This document shows, one piece after another, positions 26,514 to 34,440 of a stretch of DNA of 64,000 bases. The stretch spans positions 59,533-123,532 of the forward strand of contig JAHEYN010000007.1 in NCBI GenBank assembly GCA_023251555.1, written 5' to 3'. Source of the DNA: Bacteroidota bacterium (GTDB lineage Bacteria > Bacteroidota > Bacteroidia > AKYH767-A > JAHEYN01). The position numbers and the translations under genes are program-made. Under the pieces are notes generated by a model. It made no database searches. It was not told the origin of the DNA and worked only from the letters and a program-made list of their open reading frames with translations. Numbering within the stretch: the first letter of the stretch is position 1; each line of letters starts with the position of its first letter.

Positions 26514-27641
26514 ATGAATATGCACTTAAGCAAACTCGCCCTTATCAATTTTAAAAATTATCCCCAGGCTGAGCTTTTATTTTCATCCGGGGTGAATTGT
26601 TTTGTCGGCCATAACGGCGCCGGAAAAACAAATCTCCTTGATGCAATTCATTACCTGTCTATGTGTAAAAGCTATTTCAATGCCATTGACAGCCTGAATA
26701 TTCAGCACGGGAAAGATTTTTTTATTATACAGGGAATCTTTCATAAAAATGATGCTGAAGATAATGTATACTGCGGCTTTAAGAAGAATGAGAAAAAGCA
26801 GTTTAAGCTTAACCAGAAAGAGTATTCCAAACTCGCTTCCCATATCGGCCTCTTCCCCGTGGTGATGATTTCTCCTCTCGATTCCACGCTGGTGACAGAA
26901 GGCAGTGAAGAGCGCAGAAAACTCGTGGACAGTATCATCTCCCAGTATGATAAACCATACCTGGAAGACCTCATCAGTTATAATAAAGCACTCCTTCAGC
27001 GGAATGCCCTCCTGAAACATTTTGCACAGCAGCATAAGTTCGACAGGCATGCCCTTGAAATATGGGATACACAGATGGTTGAGCTGGGAACAAGGATTCA
27101 TGAGAAAAGAAAAATATTTATTGCGGAATATATTCCTATCGTTACGCATTACTATTCCTTCATATCAGGCGGAAAAGAAGATGTTTCCGTTAATTACATT
27201 TCTCAGCTTAACAGCACACCTTTTGCAGACCTTATGATAAAGGCGCTTGACAAGGACAGGGCGGTGCAATATACCACGCAGGGAATACACAAAGACGATC
27301 TGATTTTTAATATCGGGAACTATCCTGTAAAGAAATTCGGTTCACAGGGCCAGCAGAAATCTTTTCTTACTGCCCTCAAACTTGCACAGTTTGATTTTAT
27401 CAGGAAGGTGACAGGACTGCTTCCCATTTTGCTTCTCGATGATATCTTTGATAAGCTTGACAATGAAAGAACCGGGAAGCTCATGACCCTCGTTTCAAAA
27501 CATAACTTCGGCCAGATTTTTATCACCGACACCCACCCCGCAAGAATCAGGGAAATCTTTGAAGGAATAGGGGAGGAGATCAGGCTTTTCCGGGTTGAAA
27601 ACGGTGCCGTAACTACTCTTGAACATGAGAAAGTCCAATGA
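26514..27641 (+). CDS. recF: DNA replication and repair protein RecF
   Basis: 375 residues, full length. Walker A 'GHNGAGKTNLLDAIHYLS', ABC signature 'FGSQGQQKSFLTAL' and Walker B 'PILLLDDIFDKLD' are all present. RecF loads RecA at gaps with RecOR. The ATG at 26514 follows TATATTTA (26499-26506), one mismatch from a -7 box. The 3' end overlaps the DciA-like gene by 23 bp, so the two are translated from one mRNA. Confidence 0.97.
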   Translation: MNMHLSKLALINFKNYPQAELLFSSGVNCFVGHNGAGKTNLLDAIHYLSMCKSYFNAIDSLNIQHGKDFFIIQGIFHKNDAEDNVYCGFKKNEKKQFKLNQKEYSKLASHIGLFPVVMISPLDSTLVTEGSEERRKLVDSIISQYDKPYLEDLISYNKALLQRNALLKHFAQQHKFDRHALEIWDTQMVELGTRIHEKRKIFIAEYIPIVTHYYSFISGGKEDVSVNYISQLNSTPFADLMIKALDKDRAVQYTTQGIHKDDLIFNIGNYPVKKFGSQGQQKSFLTALKLAQFDFIRKVTGLLPILLLDDIFDKLDNERTGKLMTLVSKHNFGQIFITDTHPARIREIFEGIGEEIRLFRVENGAVTTLEHEKVQ

Positions 27642-27915
27642 ACAGTCGCTCAAAGAGGTAATCTCTGATTTCCTCGAAAAGAACCGCCTCAGGGAAGGCT
27701 TTAACGAGCAGAAGATAGTTCAGTCATGGGCACGTATCATGGGCCCGGTTATCGCAAAAAGAACAACGGATATTTTTATCAGGAATAAAAAACTTTTTAT
27801 CCGCCTCAGCTCTGCCGCCCTGAAGCAGGAATTCCTGTACTCTAAGGAAAAAATTCTCGCAATGATTAATGAAGAGGCCGGGAATGAAGCCGTTCTCGAT
27901 ATTGTCCTGCTTTAA
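27619..27915 (+). CDS. DUF721 (DciA-like) protein
   Basis: 98 residues. 'FNEQKIVQSWARIMGPVIAKRT' and 'RNKKLFIRLSSAALKQEFLY' are the conserved parts of DUF721, the family of DciA, which loads the replicative helicase DnaB in many bacteria lacking DnaC. The start overlaps the end of recF by 23 bp; an in-frame ATG two codons later (27625) is equally possible. Coupling to recF and closeness to dnaA fit a replication role. Confidence 0.88.
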   Translation: MNMRKSNEQSLKEVISDFLEKNRLREGFNEQKIVQSWARIMGPVIAKRTTDIFIRNKKLFIRLSSAALKQEFLYSKEKILAMINEEAGNEAVLDIVLL

Positions 27916-27919
27916 TCCA

Positions 27920-27990
27920 CCTTCGCGTTCCGCTTCGGCGGACGAGAAGGTCTGGTTTAATTCTCCGCAGCTTGCTCCGGGGTTAATACC
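27920..27990 (+). repeat. Dispersed REP-like repeat, copy B
   Basis: CCTTCGCGTTCCGC-TTCG-GCGGACGAGAAGG (27920-27950) forms a strong hairpin, followed by a CCGCAGCTTGCTCCGG hairpin (27965-27980). It lies between two convergent 3' ends (the DciA-like gene and ndk), so it may also act as a bidirectional terminator. Copy A is at 22921. Confidence 0.75.
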
Positions 27991-27993
27991 AAT

Positions 27994-28413
27994 TTAATAC
28001 CGCTCTGTCAGAGAAAAGAAAAAGTTTCCTTCTATGGCAGCGTTCTCATCGCTGTCGGATCCGTGAACTGCATTGGCATCAATGGATTTCGCATAAAGAT
28101 TACGGATAGTCCCGGGGGCAGCCTTCGCGGGATCCGTGGCACCAATCAGTTTCCGGAAGTCCTCAACGGCATTATCTTTTTCAAGAATAGCTGCCACAAT
28201 AGGTCCGGACGACATGTATTTAACGAGGTCCTTGTAAAAAGGACGCGCACTGTGTACTGCGTAAAACTCCCCGGCTCTTTCAGGAGTGAGCCTCAGATAT
28301 TTCATCGCCACAATCCTGAATCCCGCTTCCGATATTTTGGCAATAATGTGCCCGGTGTGGTTGTTGCCCACCGCATCCGGCTTGATCATGGTGAATGTTC
28401 TGTTCCCTGCCAT
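27994..28413 (-). CDS. ndk: Nucleoside diphosphate kinase
   Basis: 139 residues, normal length. It transfers the gamma-phosphate between nucleoside triphosphates and diphosphates. The N-terminal '[11 protein letters not shown]' is conserved, as is the active-site histidine in '[15 protein letters not shown]'. A near-consensus -7 box (TACTTTCG on the minus strand, 28439-28446) lies 26 bp upstream. The 3' end faces the REP-like repeat. Confidence 0.97.
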   Translation of the reverse strand: MAGNRTFTMIKPDAVGNNHTGHIIAKISEAGFRIVAMKYLRLTPERAGEFYAVHSARPFYKDLVKYMSSGPIVAAILEKDNAVEDFRKLIGATDPAKAAPGTIRNLYAKSIDANAVHGSDSDENAAIEGNFFFSLTERY

Positions 28414-28602
28414 AGTGTTCTTTTTTATTTGCTGTCTGCGAAAGTAGAAAAAATATATTGTCTGAGTGGTGTTATTTCCGCATGCCTTTCCAATGTGATT
28501 GCGTTAAGCCGTGAGCCGGCATCGTTACAGGAGGCGGCTGTCCCGGTATTTTTCATGTTGCTGCGGGGTATTTACTTCCCCCGAGAGTACAGTATTTATT
28601 TT

Positions 28603-28610
28603 TACATTTG
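28603..28610 (+). promoter_or_regulatory. -7 box of the nrnA gene with overlapping palindrome
   Basis: TACATTTG is an exact TAnnTTTG match. It overlaps the perfect 12-bp palindrome ATTTGTACAAAT (28606-28617), which would cover the transcription start and so could be an operator. The box supports the ATG at 28640 as the true start of the next gene. Confidence 0.6.
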
Positions 28611-28639
28611 TACAAATACCCCTGAATCCCTTCTCATAC

Positions 28640-29641
28640 ATGGATATAAGAGAGTTGCAAAGCAAGCTCAGTGCTTCCCGGAAGATCCTGATCACCACTC
28701 ATCACCGTCCCGATGGAGATGCAATTGGCTCCTCGCTGGGTCTTTATAATTACCTGCTTCTGAAGAAACATGAAGTAACCGTTGTTACTCCCAACGGCTA
28801 TCCCGGATTCCTGCAGTGGATGCCCGGCAATGATAAGGTCGTTGATTTTGAAAAAGACACAGAAAGAGCCAGGCAGGCGGTTGCGGCTGCAGATATTATT
28901 TTTTGCCTGGACTTTAATGAACCCGGAAGGCTCGAAGGGTTCTCTGGTCTCGTAATGGCATCAAAGGCCTTTAAAGTAATGATTGATCATCATTTGCACC
29001 CCGATAATTTCTGCGATATCACTTACTCTTTTCCTGCTGCATCGTCTACCTGTGAACTGGTTTATGAACTGATTTGCAGTTTTGGCGATGAACAGATGAT
29101 CAACAGGGCAATAGCGGAATGTATCTATGCAGGTATCATGACAGATACCGCCTCTTTCCGGTTCTCTTCCATGCGGGCTAACACACACCGCATCATTGCA
29201 CATCTCATGGAATGCGGTGCGGTCAATTATCGTATTCACGAGGCCGTTTATGATACATTCTCCCCCGACCGTCTCCGCCTGCTCGGCCATTGTATAGATA
29301 AAATGAAAATTTTCAGAGAGTATAACACTGCCCTGATAACCGTTTCTGCTGCGGATCTTGAAAGATATAACTATCAAACCGGCGATACGGAAGGCATAGT
29401 GAATTATCCCCTCTCTGTTGAGGGAATCAGGTTTTCCGTATTTTTTGCTGAGAGGGAAAGGCGTGTTAAAATTTCTTTCCGGTCAAAAGGAGATTTTTCC
29501 GCAAGGGATTTTGCTGCAAAATATTTCAACGGGGGAGGTCACAAAAATGCTGCCGGAGGGCATTCCGATCTTTCTCTTTCCGAAGCGGAAGCATTGTTTG
29601 TTTCTCTCCTTCCTTCCTGTAAAAAAGAATTAAACAGTTGA
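28640..29641 (+). CDS. nrnA: DHH-family phosphoesterase (NrnA-like oligoribonuclease/pAp phosphatase)
   Basis: 333 residues from the ATG at 28640. The longer reading from 28511 would pass through the promoter and lacks conserved sequence. Motifs: 'HRPDGDAIGSSLGL', 'FCLDFNEPGRL', the DHH motif 'MIDHHLHPDNF' and the DHHA1 motif 'NGGGHKNAAGG'. NrnA degrades short RNA fragments and dephosphorylates pAp. The FKBP gene starts 1 bp after the stop, so the two genes form an operon. Confidence 0.93.
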   Translation: MDIRELQSKLSASRKILITTHHRPDGDAIGSSLGLYNYLLLKKHEVTVVTPNGYPGFLQWMPGNDKVVDFEKDTERARQAVAAADIIFCLDFNEPGRLEGFSGLVMASKAFKVMIDHHLHPDNFCDITYSFPAASSTCELVYELICSFGDEQMINRAIAECIYAGIMTDTASFRFSSMRANTHRIIAHLMECGAVNYRIHEAVYDTFSPDRLRLLGHCIDKMKIFREYNTALITVSAADLERYNYQTGDTEGIVNYPLSVEGIRFSVFFAERERRVKISFRSKGDFSARDFAAKYFNGGGHKNAAGGHSDLSLSEAEALFVSLLPSCKKELNS

Positions 29642-29642
29642 T

Positions 29643-30185
29643 ATGTTTATGCCCAGGATATTCGGTATCCTCCTTTTTGCCGCAGGACTGGCTGCCATCT
29701 TTTCTTCCTGTAACGAGCCGCGGAAAGAGTCTCCTGCGAGTGAGGAGCCGCCCGGTCGGCTCCGGGAAAAACTAATATATGCCAACCGGGAAATCATGCA
29801 CAACGAAAAAAATGAGATTAATAAATACATAAATTCTCACAGCTTTCAGATGGACAGCACCGGTACAGGTCTCAGGTATATGATATATTTCAGAACAAAC
29901 GGAAAAAAAACTTCAGCTGGTAAAAAGGTATCTGTCGCCTTTTCTCTTTCCCTGCTTGACGGGACAAAATGTTCTTCCGCCGGTAAGGAAAAACCTTTCG
30001 TTTTTGTCATAGGGCATGGTAGCTCAACCCGAGGGATGGAAGAAGGCGTTCTGCTTATGAAGGAAGGCGAGAAAGCCCGGCTGATTGTTCCCGCTCACCT
30101 TGGCTATGGACTGCTTGGAGACGGGGGTAAGGTAACTCCGGATGCTACCCTGTTATATGATGTGGAACTGCTGCATGTTGAGTAG
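29643..30185 (+). CDS. FKBP-type peptidyl-prolyl isomerase lipoprotein
   Basis: 180 residues. The signal ends in a lipobox ('LAAIFSSC'), so it is inferred to be a lipid-anchored envelope protein. Residues about 95-180 form an FKBP domain ('GMEEGVLLMKEGEKARLIVP', 'HLGYG', 'LLYDVELLHV'). The layout resembles GldI-like FKBP lipoproteins linked to gliding motility in Bacteroidota, though I cannot assign it firmly. It overlaps the next FKBP gene by 11 bp. Confidence 0.88.
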   Translation: MFMPRIFGILLFAAGLAAIFSSCNEPRKESPASEEPPGRLREKLIYANREIMHNEKNEINKYINSHSFQMDSTGTGLRYMIYFRTNGKKTSAGKKVSVAFSLSLLDGTKCSSAGKEKPFVFVIGHGSSTRGMEEGVLLMKEGEKARLIVPAHLGYGLLGDGGKVTPDATLLYDVELLHVE

Positions 30186-31032
30186 ATCTCTGATAAACTT
30201 GACAGGGAAAATATTTGCAGCCCTGATTTTTTTATTTGCATCCCTGCCTGCTTCCATCTATGGACAAATCACTGACCTTCACCCGGAGTGGGATTCATTT
30301 TACGGAAAAAATACAGACACTCTTCCTCTCCGGCCGCATATAGGTGATTATGTTACAATTCACCTCTCTTACAGGACCGAAAACGATTCAGTGCTTTATG
30401 ATTCACATTCTGCCGGAGGACCTGTCAGGTTCCCCCTGGCAAGCCCTCCTTTCAGCGGTGCTATCGAAGAGGGAATCATGGGAATGTCTCCGGGAGATAC
30501 CCTTAAGTGGAATGTAAGTGCCGATTCTGTTTTTGAAGTTACATTTCAATCCCCCCTTCCAGCCTATATCCTCAGAGGGAGTATGCTCAGATTCGAAATA
30601 GAGCTGCTGAATATTGAGTCTGCAGGTATGGTGGAGGCAATACTTGATTCTGCCCGTAAGGAAAAAGAAAATGAAGAAAGAACAATGATAAATAACTTCC
30701 TCGCTTCTGTTCATACACTTGCAAAGCCATCGGAAAGCGGCCTGCTTTTCATATCACTCCGGGACGGTCATGGCCGCAGCGCAACAGATGGAAAGAGAAT
30801 AAACGTGAGATACACATGCAGGCTCATCAATGATACCGCTGTGCTTAAGGACTCTGCCGACCCTGTTTCCTTTTCAAGAGGGATGGGCGAAATGGTGACG
30901 GGTTTCGAAGAGGGTGTTGACATGATGAGGGAAGGGGGAAGGGCTATACTTGTAATACCTTCCCGCATTGGTTTTATCTCGATGCCTTATACCCCCTTGG
31001 TTTTTGAGGTGGAGCTTCTCGGGGTTGAGTGA
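30175..31032 (+). CDS. Exported double-FKBP protein
   Basis: 285 residues from the ATG at 30175, chosen because it gives a normal signal peptide ('KIFAALIFLFASLPASIYGQ'); an ATG at 30142 adds a non-signal stretch. Two FKBP-like halves are seen: 'GAIEEGIMGMSPGDTLKWNV' in the first and 'GFEEGVDMMREGGRAILVIP' in the second. The proline-isomerase active-site aromatics look incomplete in the first half, so one domain may be a chaperone only. Its stop lies 3 bp from the stop of the convergent rsmI-like gene. Confidence 0.82.
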   Translation: MLSRSLINLTGKIFAALIFLFASLPASIYGQITDLHPEWDSFYGKNTDTLPLRPHIGDYVTIHLSYRTENDSVLYDSHSAGGPVRFPLASPPFSGAIEEGIMGMSPGDTLKWNVSADSVFEVTFQSPLPAYILRGSMLRFEIELLNIESAGMVEAILDSARKEKENEERTMINNFLASVHTLAKPSESGLLFISLRDGHGRSATDGKRINVRYTCRLINDTAVLKDSADPVSFSRGMGEMVTGFEEGVDMMREGGRAILVIPSRIGFISMPYTPLVFEVELLGVE

Positions 31033-31035
31033 GGC

Positions 31036-31740
31036 TCAGGGCTTGTAAAGGAGAAAAACTGCAGGCACACCGGGAATGGGGGCAGTTTCTTTTTTCCACT
31101 CCTTCACGGAAAGTGTTTTGATAAATTCCTTCTCCGTGGTAATTCCGGCTGCAATGCAAAGCAGGGTTGATTCCCCGCAGCTGCTTACCAGGTCGCTGAA
31201 AAGATGCCTGTTGCGGTAAGGAGTTTCGATGAAAATCTGGGTCTGGTTTTTGTGTGCGGATTCTCTCTCCAGCTCCCTGATCTTTTTTATGCGCCCTGCC
31301 TGGTCCTTGGGAAGATACCCGCAGAACGCAAAATTCTGTCCGTTCATTCCCGATGCCATCAGGGCAAGCAGGATGGAAGAAGGTCCTGCCAGCGGCACAA
31401 CTTTTATTTTCAGCCTGTGTGCCAGATGTACAAGATTAGCCCCCGGATCGGCTATGGCCGGACAGCCCGCTTCTGAAAGCAGTGCCATGTCACGGCCTTC
31501 TTTTGCGGGAGCGAGAAAAGATTCTGTGTCCCGTGCGGGAGTATGTTCATTCAGCAGGGAAAAATTAACTTTTTCAAAATTTTCTTTGAACCCGCATGCA
31601 CGCAGGAAACGTCTTGCAGAGCGCAGGTCCTCAACCACAAAGTCCCGGATGGGGCTGATAATCTTTTCATTGAAAGAAGGAATCACCCTTTCTGCGGGCG
31701 TGGAGGGATCCAGGAAGGCAGGTACAAGGTAAAGTGTTCC
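31036..31740 (-). CDS. RsmI-like SAM-dependent methyltransferase
   Basis: 234 residues from the ATG at 31740 ('MGTLYLVPAFLDPSTPAERV'); an upstream ATG at 31776 would overlap the preceding gene. Tetrapyrrole-methylase fold motifs 'ALLSEAGCPAIADPGANLV' and 'VVPLAGPSSILLALMASGMN' match RsmI (16S rRNA 2'-O-methyltransferase, C1402). It is shorter than E. coli RsmI (about 286), as is common for the Bacteroidota branch, whose exact substrate is less certain. Part of a dnaA-phosphatase-methyltransferase run. Confidence 0.85.
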   Translation of the reverse strand, partial: GTLYLVPAFLDPSTPAERVIPSFNEKIISPIRDFVVEDLRSARRFLRACGFKENFEKVNFSLLNEHTPARDTESFLAPAKEGRDMALLSEAGCPAIADPGANLVHLAHRLKIKVVPLAGPSSILLALMASGMNGQNFAFCGYLPKDQAGRIKKIRELERESAHKNQTQIFIETPYRNRHLFSDLVSSCGESTLLCIAAGITTEKEFIKTLSVKEWKKETAPIPGVPAVFLLYKP

Positions 31741-31756
31741 CATAGCGGCCGTTTTA

Positions 31757-32224
31757 TTATGCATGCATCCCGGCAATTATTTCTGAAATTTTTTCACAAG
31801 CCTCGTCAAGGAGTTCATAAACATTTTCAAATCCCTGCTCTCCCCCGTAATATGGATCAGGAACAGGTTTGTTGCAGGAAGGGTAAGTAACATTGAGCAT
31901 GTATTCAACCCTGGCCCGATCTTTATCGCTTTCTGCAAGCGCAACCACATCCCGGTAAACATCTTCATCCGCCACGTAAATAATATCAAACTTCTCAAAG
32001 TCATCCTGAATGAATACCCTCGCCCTCAGGCCGGAAATATCCACACCATGCCTCATGGCTACCTGTATTGCCCGCGGGTCAGGCGCTTCGCCTGAATGCC
32101 ATGAACTGGTTCCTGCGGAATCAATGACAGCCCTGAAGCCCTTCATGGTCTGCTTATGCTTTAAAATGCCCTCTGCAAGAGGAGAGCGGCAGATATTGCC
32201 GAGGCATACGAAAAGTATTTTCAC
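31757..32224 (-). CDS. Low-molecular-weight protein-tyrosine phosphatase
   Basis: 155 residues with a GTG start. The P-loop 'CLGNICRSPLAEG' with catalytic Cys and Arg lies at the N-terminus, and the acid motif 'VPDPYYGGEQGF' near the C-terminus. Such enzymes dephosphorylate tyrosine kinases of polysaccharide export or arsenate-related substrates; here the neighbours (dnaA, rsmI-like) give no hint. It lies 70 bp after dnaA and 17 bp before the methyltransferase start. Confidence 0.95.
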   Translation of the reverse strand: MKILFVCLGNICRSPLAEGILKHKQTMKGFRAVIDSAGTSSWHSGEAPDPRAIQVAMRHGVDISGLRARVFIQDDFEKFDIIYVADEDVYRDVVALAESDKDRARVEYMLNVTYPSCNKPVPDPYYGGEQGFENVYELLDEACEKISEIIAGMHA

Positions 32225-32294
32225 CGGAAATTAATTTTGGATGGAGAGGCAGAAGCGGATGAGAGCCTGGAAATTAATTTGCTCTGTGTAACTT

Positions 32295-33728
32295 CTACTT
32301 GGAATGAACATTGATTTTTTTCTCAAGTTCCACTACGCTTGCCCGGAATTTCTTATCAGTATCCATCAGGTTGTTTACTGTCCTGCATGCATGCAGGACG
32401 GTGGCATGGTCCTTGCCCCCGCAGTGCATACCGATCACAGAAAGAGAGGATTTGGTGAAACTTTTGGCAAAGAACATTGCTATCTGCCTTGCCTGTACAA
32501 CTTCTCTTTTTCGTGTTTTGGATTTGATCAGGTCAATGGGCAGGTTGAAATAATCGCACACCACCTTCTGTATGTAATCAATTGAAATTTCGTGCGATGT
32601 GTTTTTTACGAACTTGTCAATCATCTGCCTGGTAAGCTCAATGGTGATGGATTTTTTGTTGAGCGAAGCCTGGGCAAGTATAGATATGAGGGCTCCTTCG
32701 AGATCGCGTATGTTGTTCGTGATGCTGTAAGCAATGTATTCCACGATTTCATCTGGAAGTTCTATGCCGTCCCCGTACATTTTTTTCTTCAGTATGGCAA
32801 TCCTTGTCTCGAGGTCAGGCACCTGTAGGTCGGCAGACAGGCCCCATTTGAACCTTGAAAGCAGGCGTTGTTCCATGCCCTGCAGGTCAACGGGAGCCTT
32901 GTCGGATGTCAGCACCAGCTGCTTGCCCGTCTGGTGAAGGTGGTTGAAAATATGGAAGAAAACATCTTGTGTTCTTTCTTTTCCCGCAAAGAACTGTATG
33001 TCGTCAATGATGAGCGCATCTATCATCTGGTAAAAGTGAACGAAGTCATTGTGGTTGTTGTTCCTGATGGAATCAGTGAACTGGTTGATGAATTTGTCGG
33101 ACGAAACATAAAGCACCGTTTTATTGGGGAAGCGGTTTTTTATTTCTATGCCGATGGCGTGGGCAAGGTGTGTTTTTCCAAGGCCTACAGCGCTGTATAT
33201 GAGGAGGGGGTTGAAAGATGTTCCTCCCGGCTTGTTGGCTATCGCATAACCCGCCGAACGTGCCAGCCTGTTGCAGTCGCCTTCGATGAAGTTCTCAAAG
33301 GTGTAGTTGGGATTGAGCTGGGACTCTATGTTTATTTTTTTCAGCCCCGGGATAATGAACGGGTTTCTTATGGCTGTGTTGATGCTTGCCGGAATGGATA
33401 CGGAAGGGTTCTTCAGGTTGTCGCTGCTTCTCCCCGGCAGGTTGACGGTATAAGGTTTGCTGTTGTCGTGGGAGTTCTCCATGAGGATGCTGTACTCCAG
33501 CCTGCCCTCTTTGCCAAGCTCGTGCCTGATGGTTTTCCTGAGAAGTGAGATATAATGTTCCTCAATCCATTCGTAAAAAAACTGGCTCGGAACTTCTATG
33601 GTGAGTACAACCCCGTCAAGCTTCACAGGTTTGATCGGCTCAAACCACGTACGGAAACTTTGTGAACTGACGTTGTCCTTTATTATTTTGAGACAGTTAT
33701 CCCAGATTGATGTATGCGTCTTCTGCAT
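32295..33728 (-). CDS. dnaA: Chromosomal replication initiator protein DnaA
   Basis: 477 residues from the ATG at 33728 ('MQKTHTSIWDNCLKII'); a longer frame to 33821 adds an unconserved basic stretch. Domain I at residues 1-85, linker to about 135, AAA+ domain with Walker A 'GLGKTHLAH' near residue 182 and Walker B 'LIIDDIQFF' near 240, and the DNA-binding signature 'GGKDHATVLHACRTV' near the C-terminus. It binds DnaA boxes and opens the origin. I found no cluster of TTATCCACA-like boxes in the upstream gap. Confidence 0.97.
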   Translation of the reverse strand: MQKTHTSIWDNCLKIIKDNVSSQSFRTWFEPIKPVKLDGVVLTIEVPSQFFYEWIEEHYISLLRKTIRHELGKEGRLEYSILMENSHDNSKPYTVNLPGRSSDNLKNPSVSIPASINTAIRNPFIIPGLKKINIESQLNPNYTFENFIEGDCNRLARSAGYAIANKPGGTSFNPLLIYSAVGLGKTHLAHAIGIEIKNRFPNKTVLYVSSDKFINQFTDSIRNNNHNDFVHFYQMIDALIIDDIQFFAGKERTQDVFFHIFNHLHQTGKQLVLTSDKAPVDLQGMEQRLLSRFKWGLSADLQVPDLETRIAILKKKMYGDGIELPDEIVEYIAYSITNNIRDLEGALISILAQASLNKKSITIELTRQMIDKFVKNTSHEISIDYIQKVVCDYFNLPIDLIKSKTRKREVVQARQIAMFFAKSFTKSSLSVIGMHCGGKDHATVLHACRTVNNLMDTDKKFRASVVELEKKINVHSK

Positions 33729-34020
33729 AGAATGTGAACCCACAATTTTAAATCGCCCCTTCTGTTTTCCTGCCGGCCCCGGTTTCTTTTTAAAACCTGA
33801 AGCAGCAAGCAAATGTTTCAATAAAAAAAATCAAATCAAAATTTATTTTCGCTTGACTTTTTGAAATCTTTTTCTATGGAAAGAAAGGCTTTAGATAAGT
33901 AACTTCTTCTGTATGAAAACCTTACAACTTGTTTGTTAAAGTGTAAGATTCTTTCCAAGAAATTTCAGACGTGCAATGATAGTGAATTAATCTATTTACT
34001 TTTACAAAGGATAAAAATAT
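33729..34020. other. Divergent intergenic region between dnaA and the thioesterase gene
   Basis: 292 bp, AT-rich on its right half. It has an imperfect hairpin (CTTACAACTT at 33920-33929 with AAGTGTAAG at 33939-33947) and TACTTTTA at 33997-34004, one mismatch from a -7 box, 16 bp before the thioesterase ATG. No DnaA-box cluster is visible. Confidence 0.5.
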
Positions 34021-34440
34021 ATGTACCGGAGCGAAACAAAAATTAAAGTCAGGTATGCGGAGACGGATCAGATGGGTTTCGTATATTACGGCAACTATGC
34101 GGTATATTACGAAATTGCAAGGGTAGAATGCCTGCGCCGCCTTGGTTTTGTGTATAAGGATCTCGAAGACCGGGGGTTTATTCTTCCTGTTATTTCTTAT
34201 CATATCAACTTTCTGAAACCCGCCTTTTATGACGATGAAATCACTGTGAAAGTGACTGTCTCTGAAATGCCTTCCGTAAGAATTACCTTTGACTATGAAT
34301 CCTTTAACTCAAAGGGAGAGAAGATAAACGAAGGAACGGCAGTGCTTGTGTTTATGGATAAAAAGAAGCAGGCGCCCTGTCATCCGCCACGGGATTTTAT
34401 TGATAAAATAGCCCCCTTTTTCAGCCCTTCTAAAAACTGA
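34021..34440 (+). CDS. YbgC/FadM-type acyl-CoA thioesterase
   Basis: 139 residues, single hotdog domain. The active-site motif 'YAETDQMGFVYYGNYAVYYEIAR' (catalytic Asp in 'ETDQMGFVYYGNY') is typical of the 4-hydroxybenzoyl-CoA/YbgC family that hydrolyses acyl-CoA thioesters. The substrate chain length cannot be told. Its last 11 bp overlap the end of the convergent protease gene. Confidence 0.92.
   Translation: MYRSETKIKVRYAETDQMGFVYYGNYAVYYEIARVECLRRLGFVYKDLEDRGFILPVISYHINFLKPAFYDDEITVKVTVSEMPSVRITFDYESFNSKGEKINEGTAVLVFMDKKKQAPCHPPRDFIDKIAPFFSPSKN

Noticed and set aside
28511..28639. N-terminal extension of the nrnA gene
   Set aside because: It would be translated through an exact promoter box and has no conserved sequence; the family starts at the ATG at 28640.
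33729..33821. Basic N-terminal extension of DnaA
   Set aside because: DnaA domain I begins at 33728; the extra residues look like read-through of non-coding sequence.
33729..34020. Possible origin of replication next to dnaA
   Set aside because: The region is AT-rich and adjoins dnaA, but I found no cluster of TTATCCACA-like boxes or 13-mer-type repeats.
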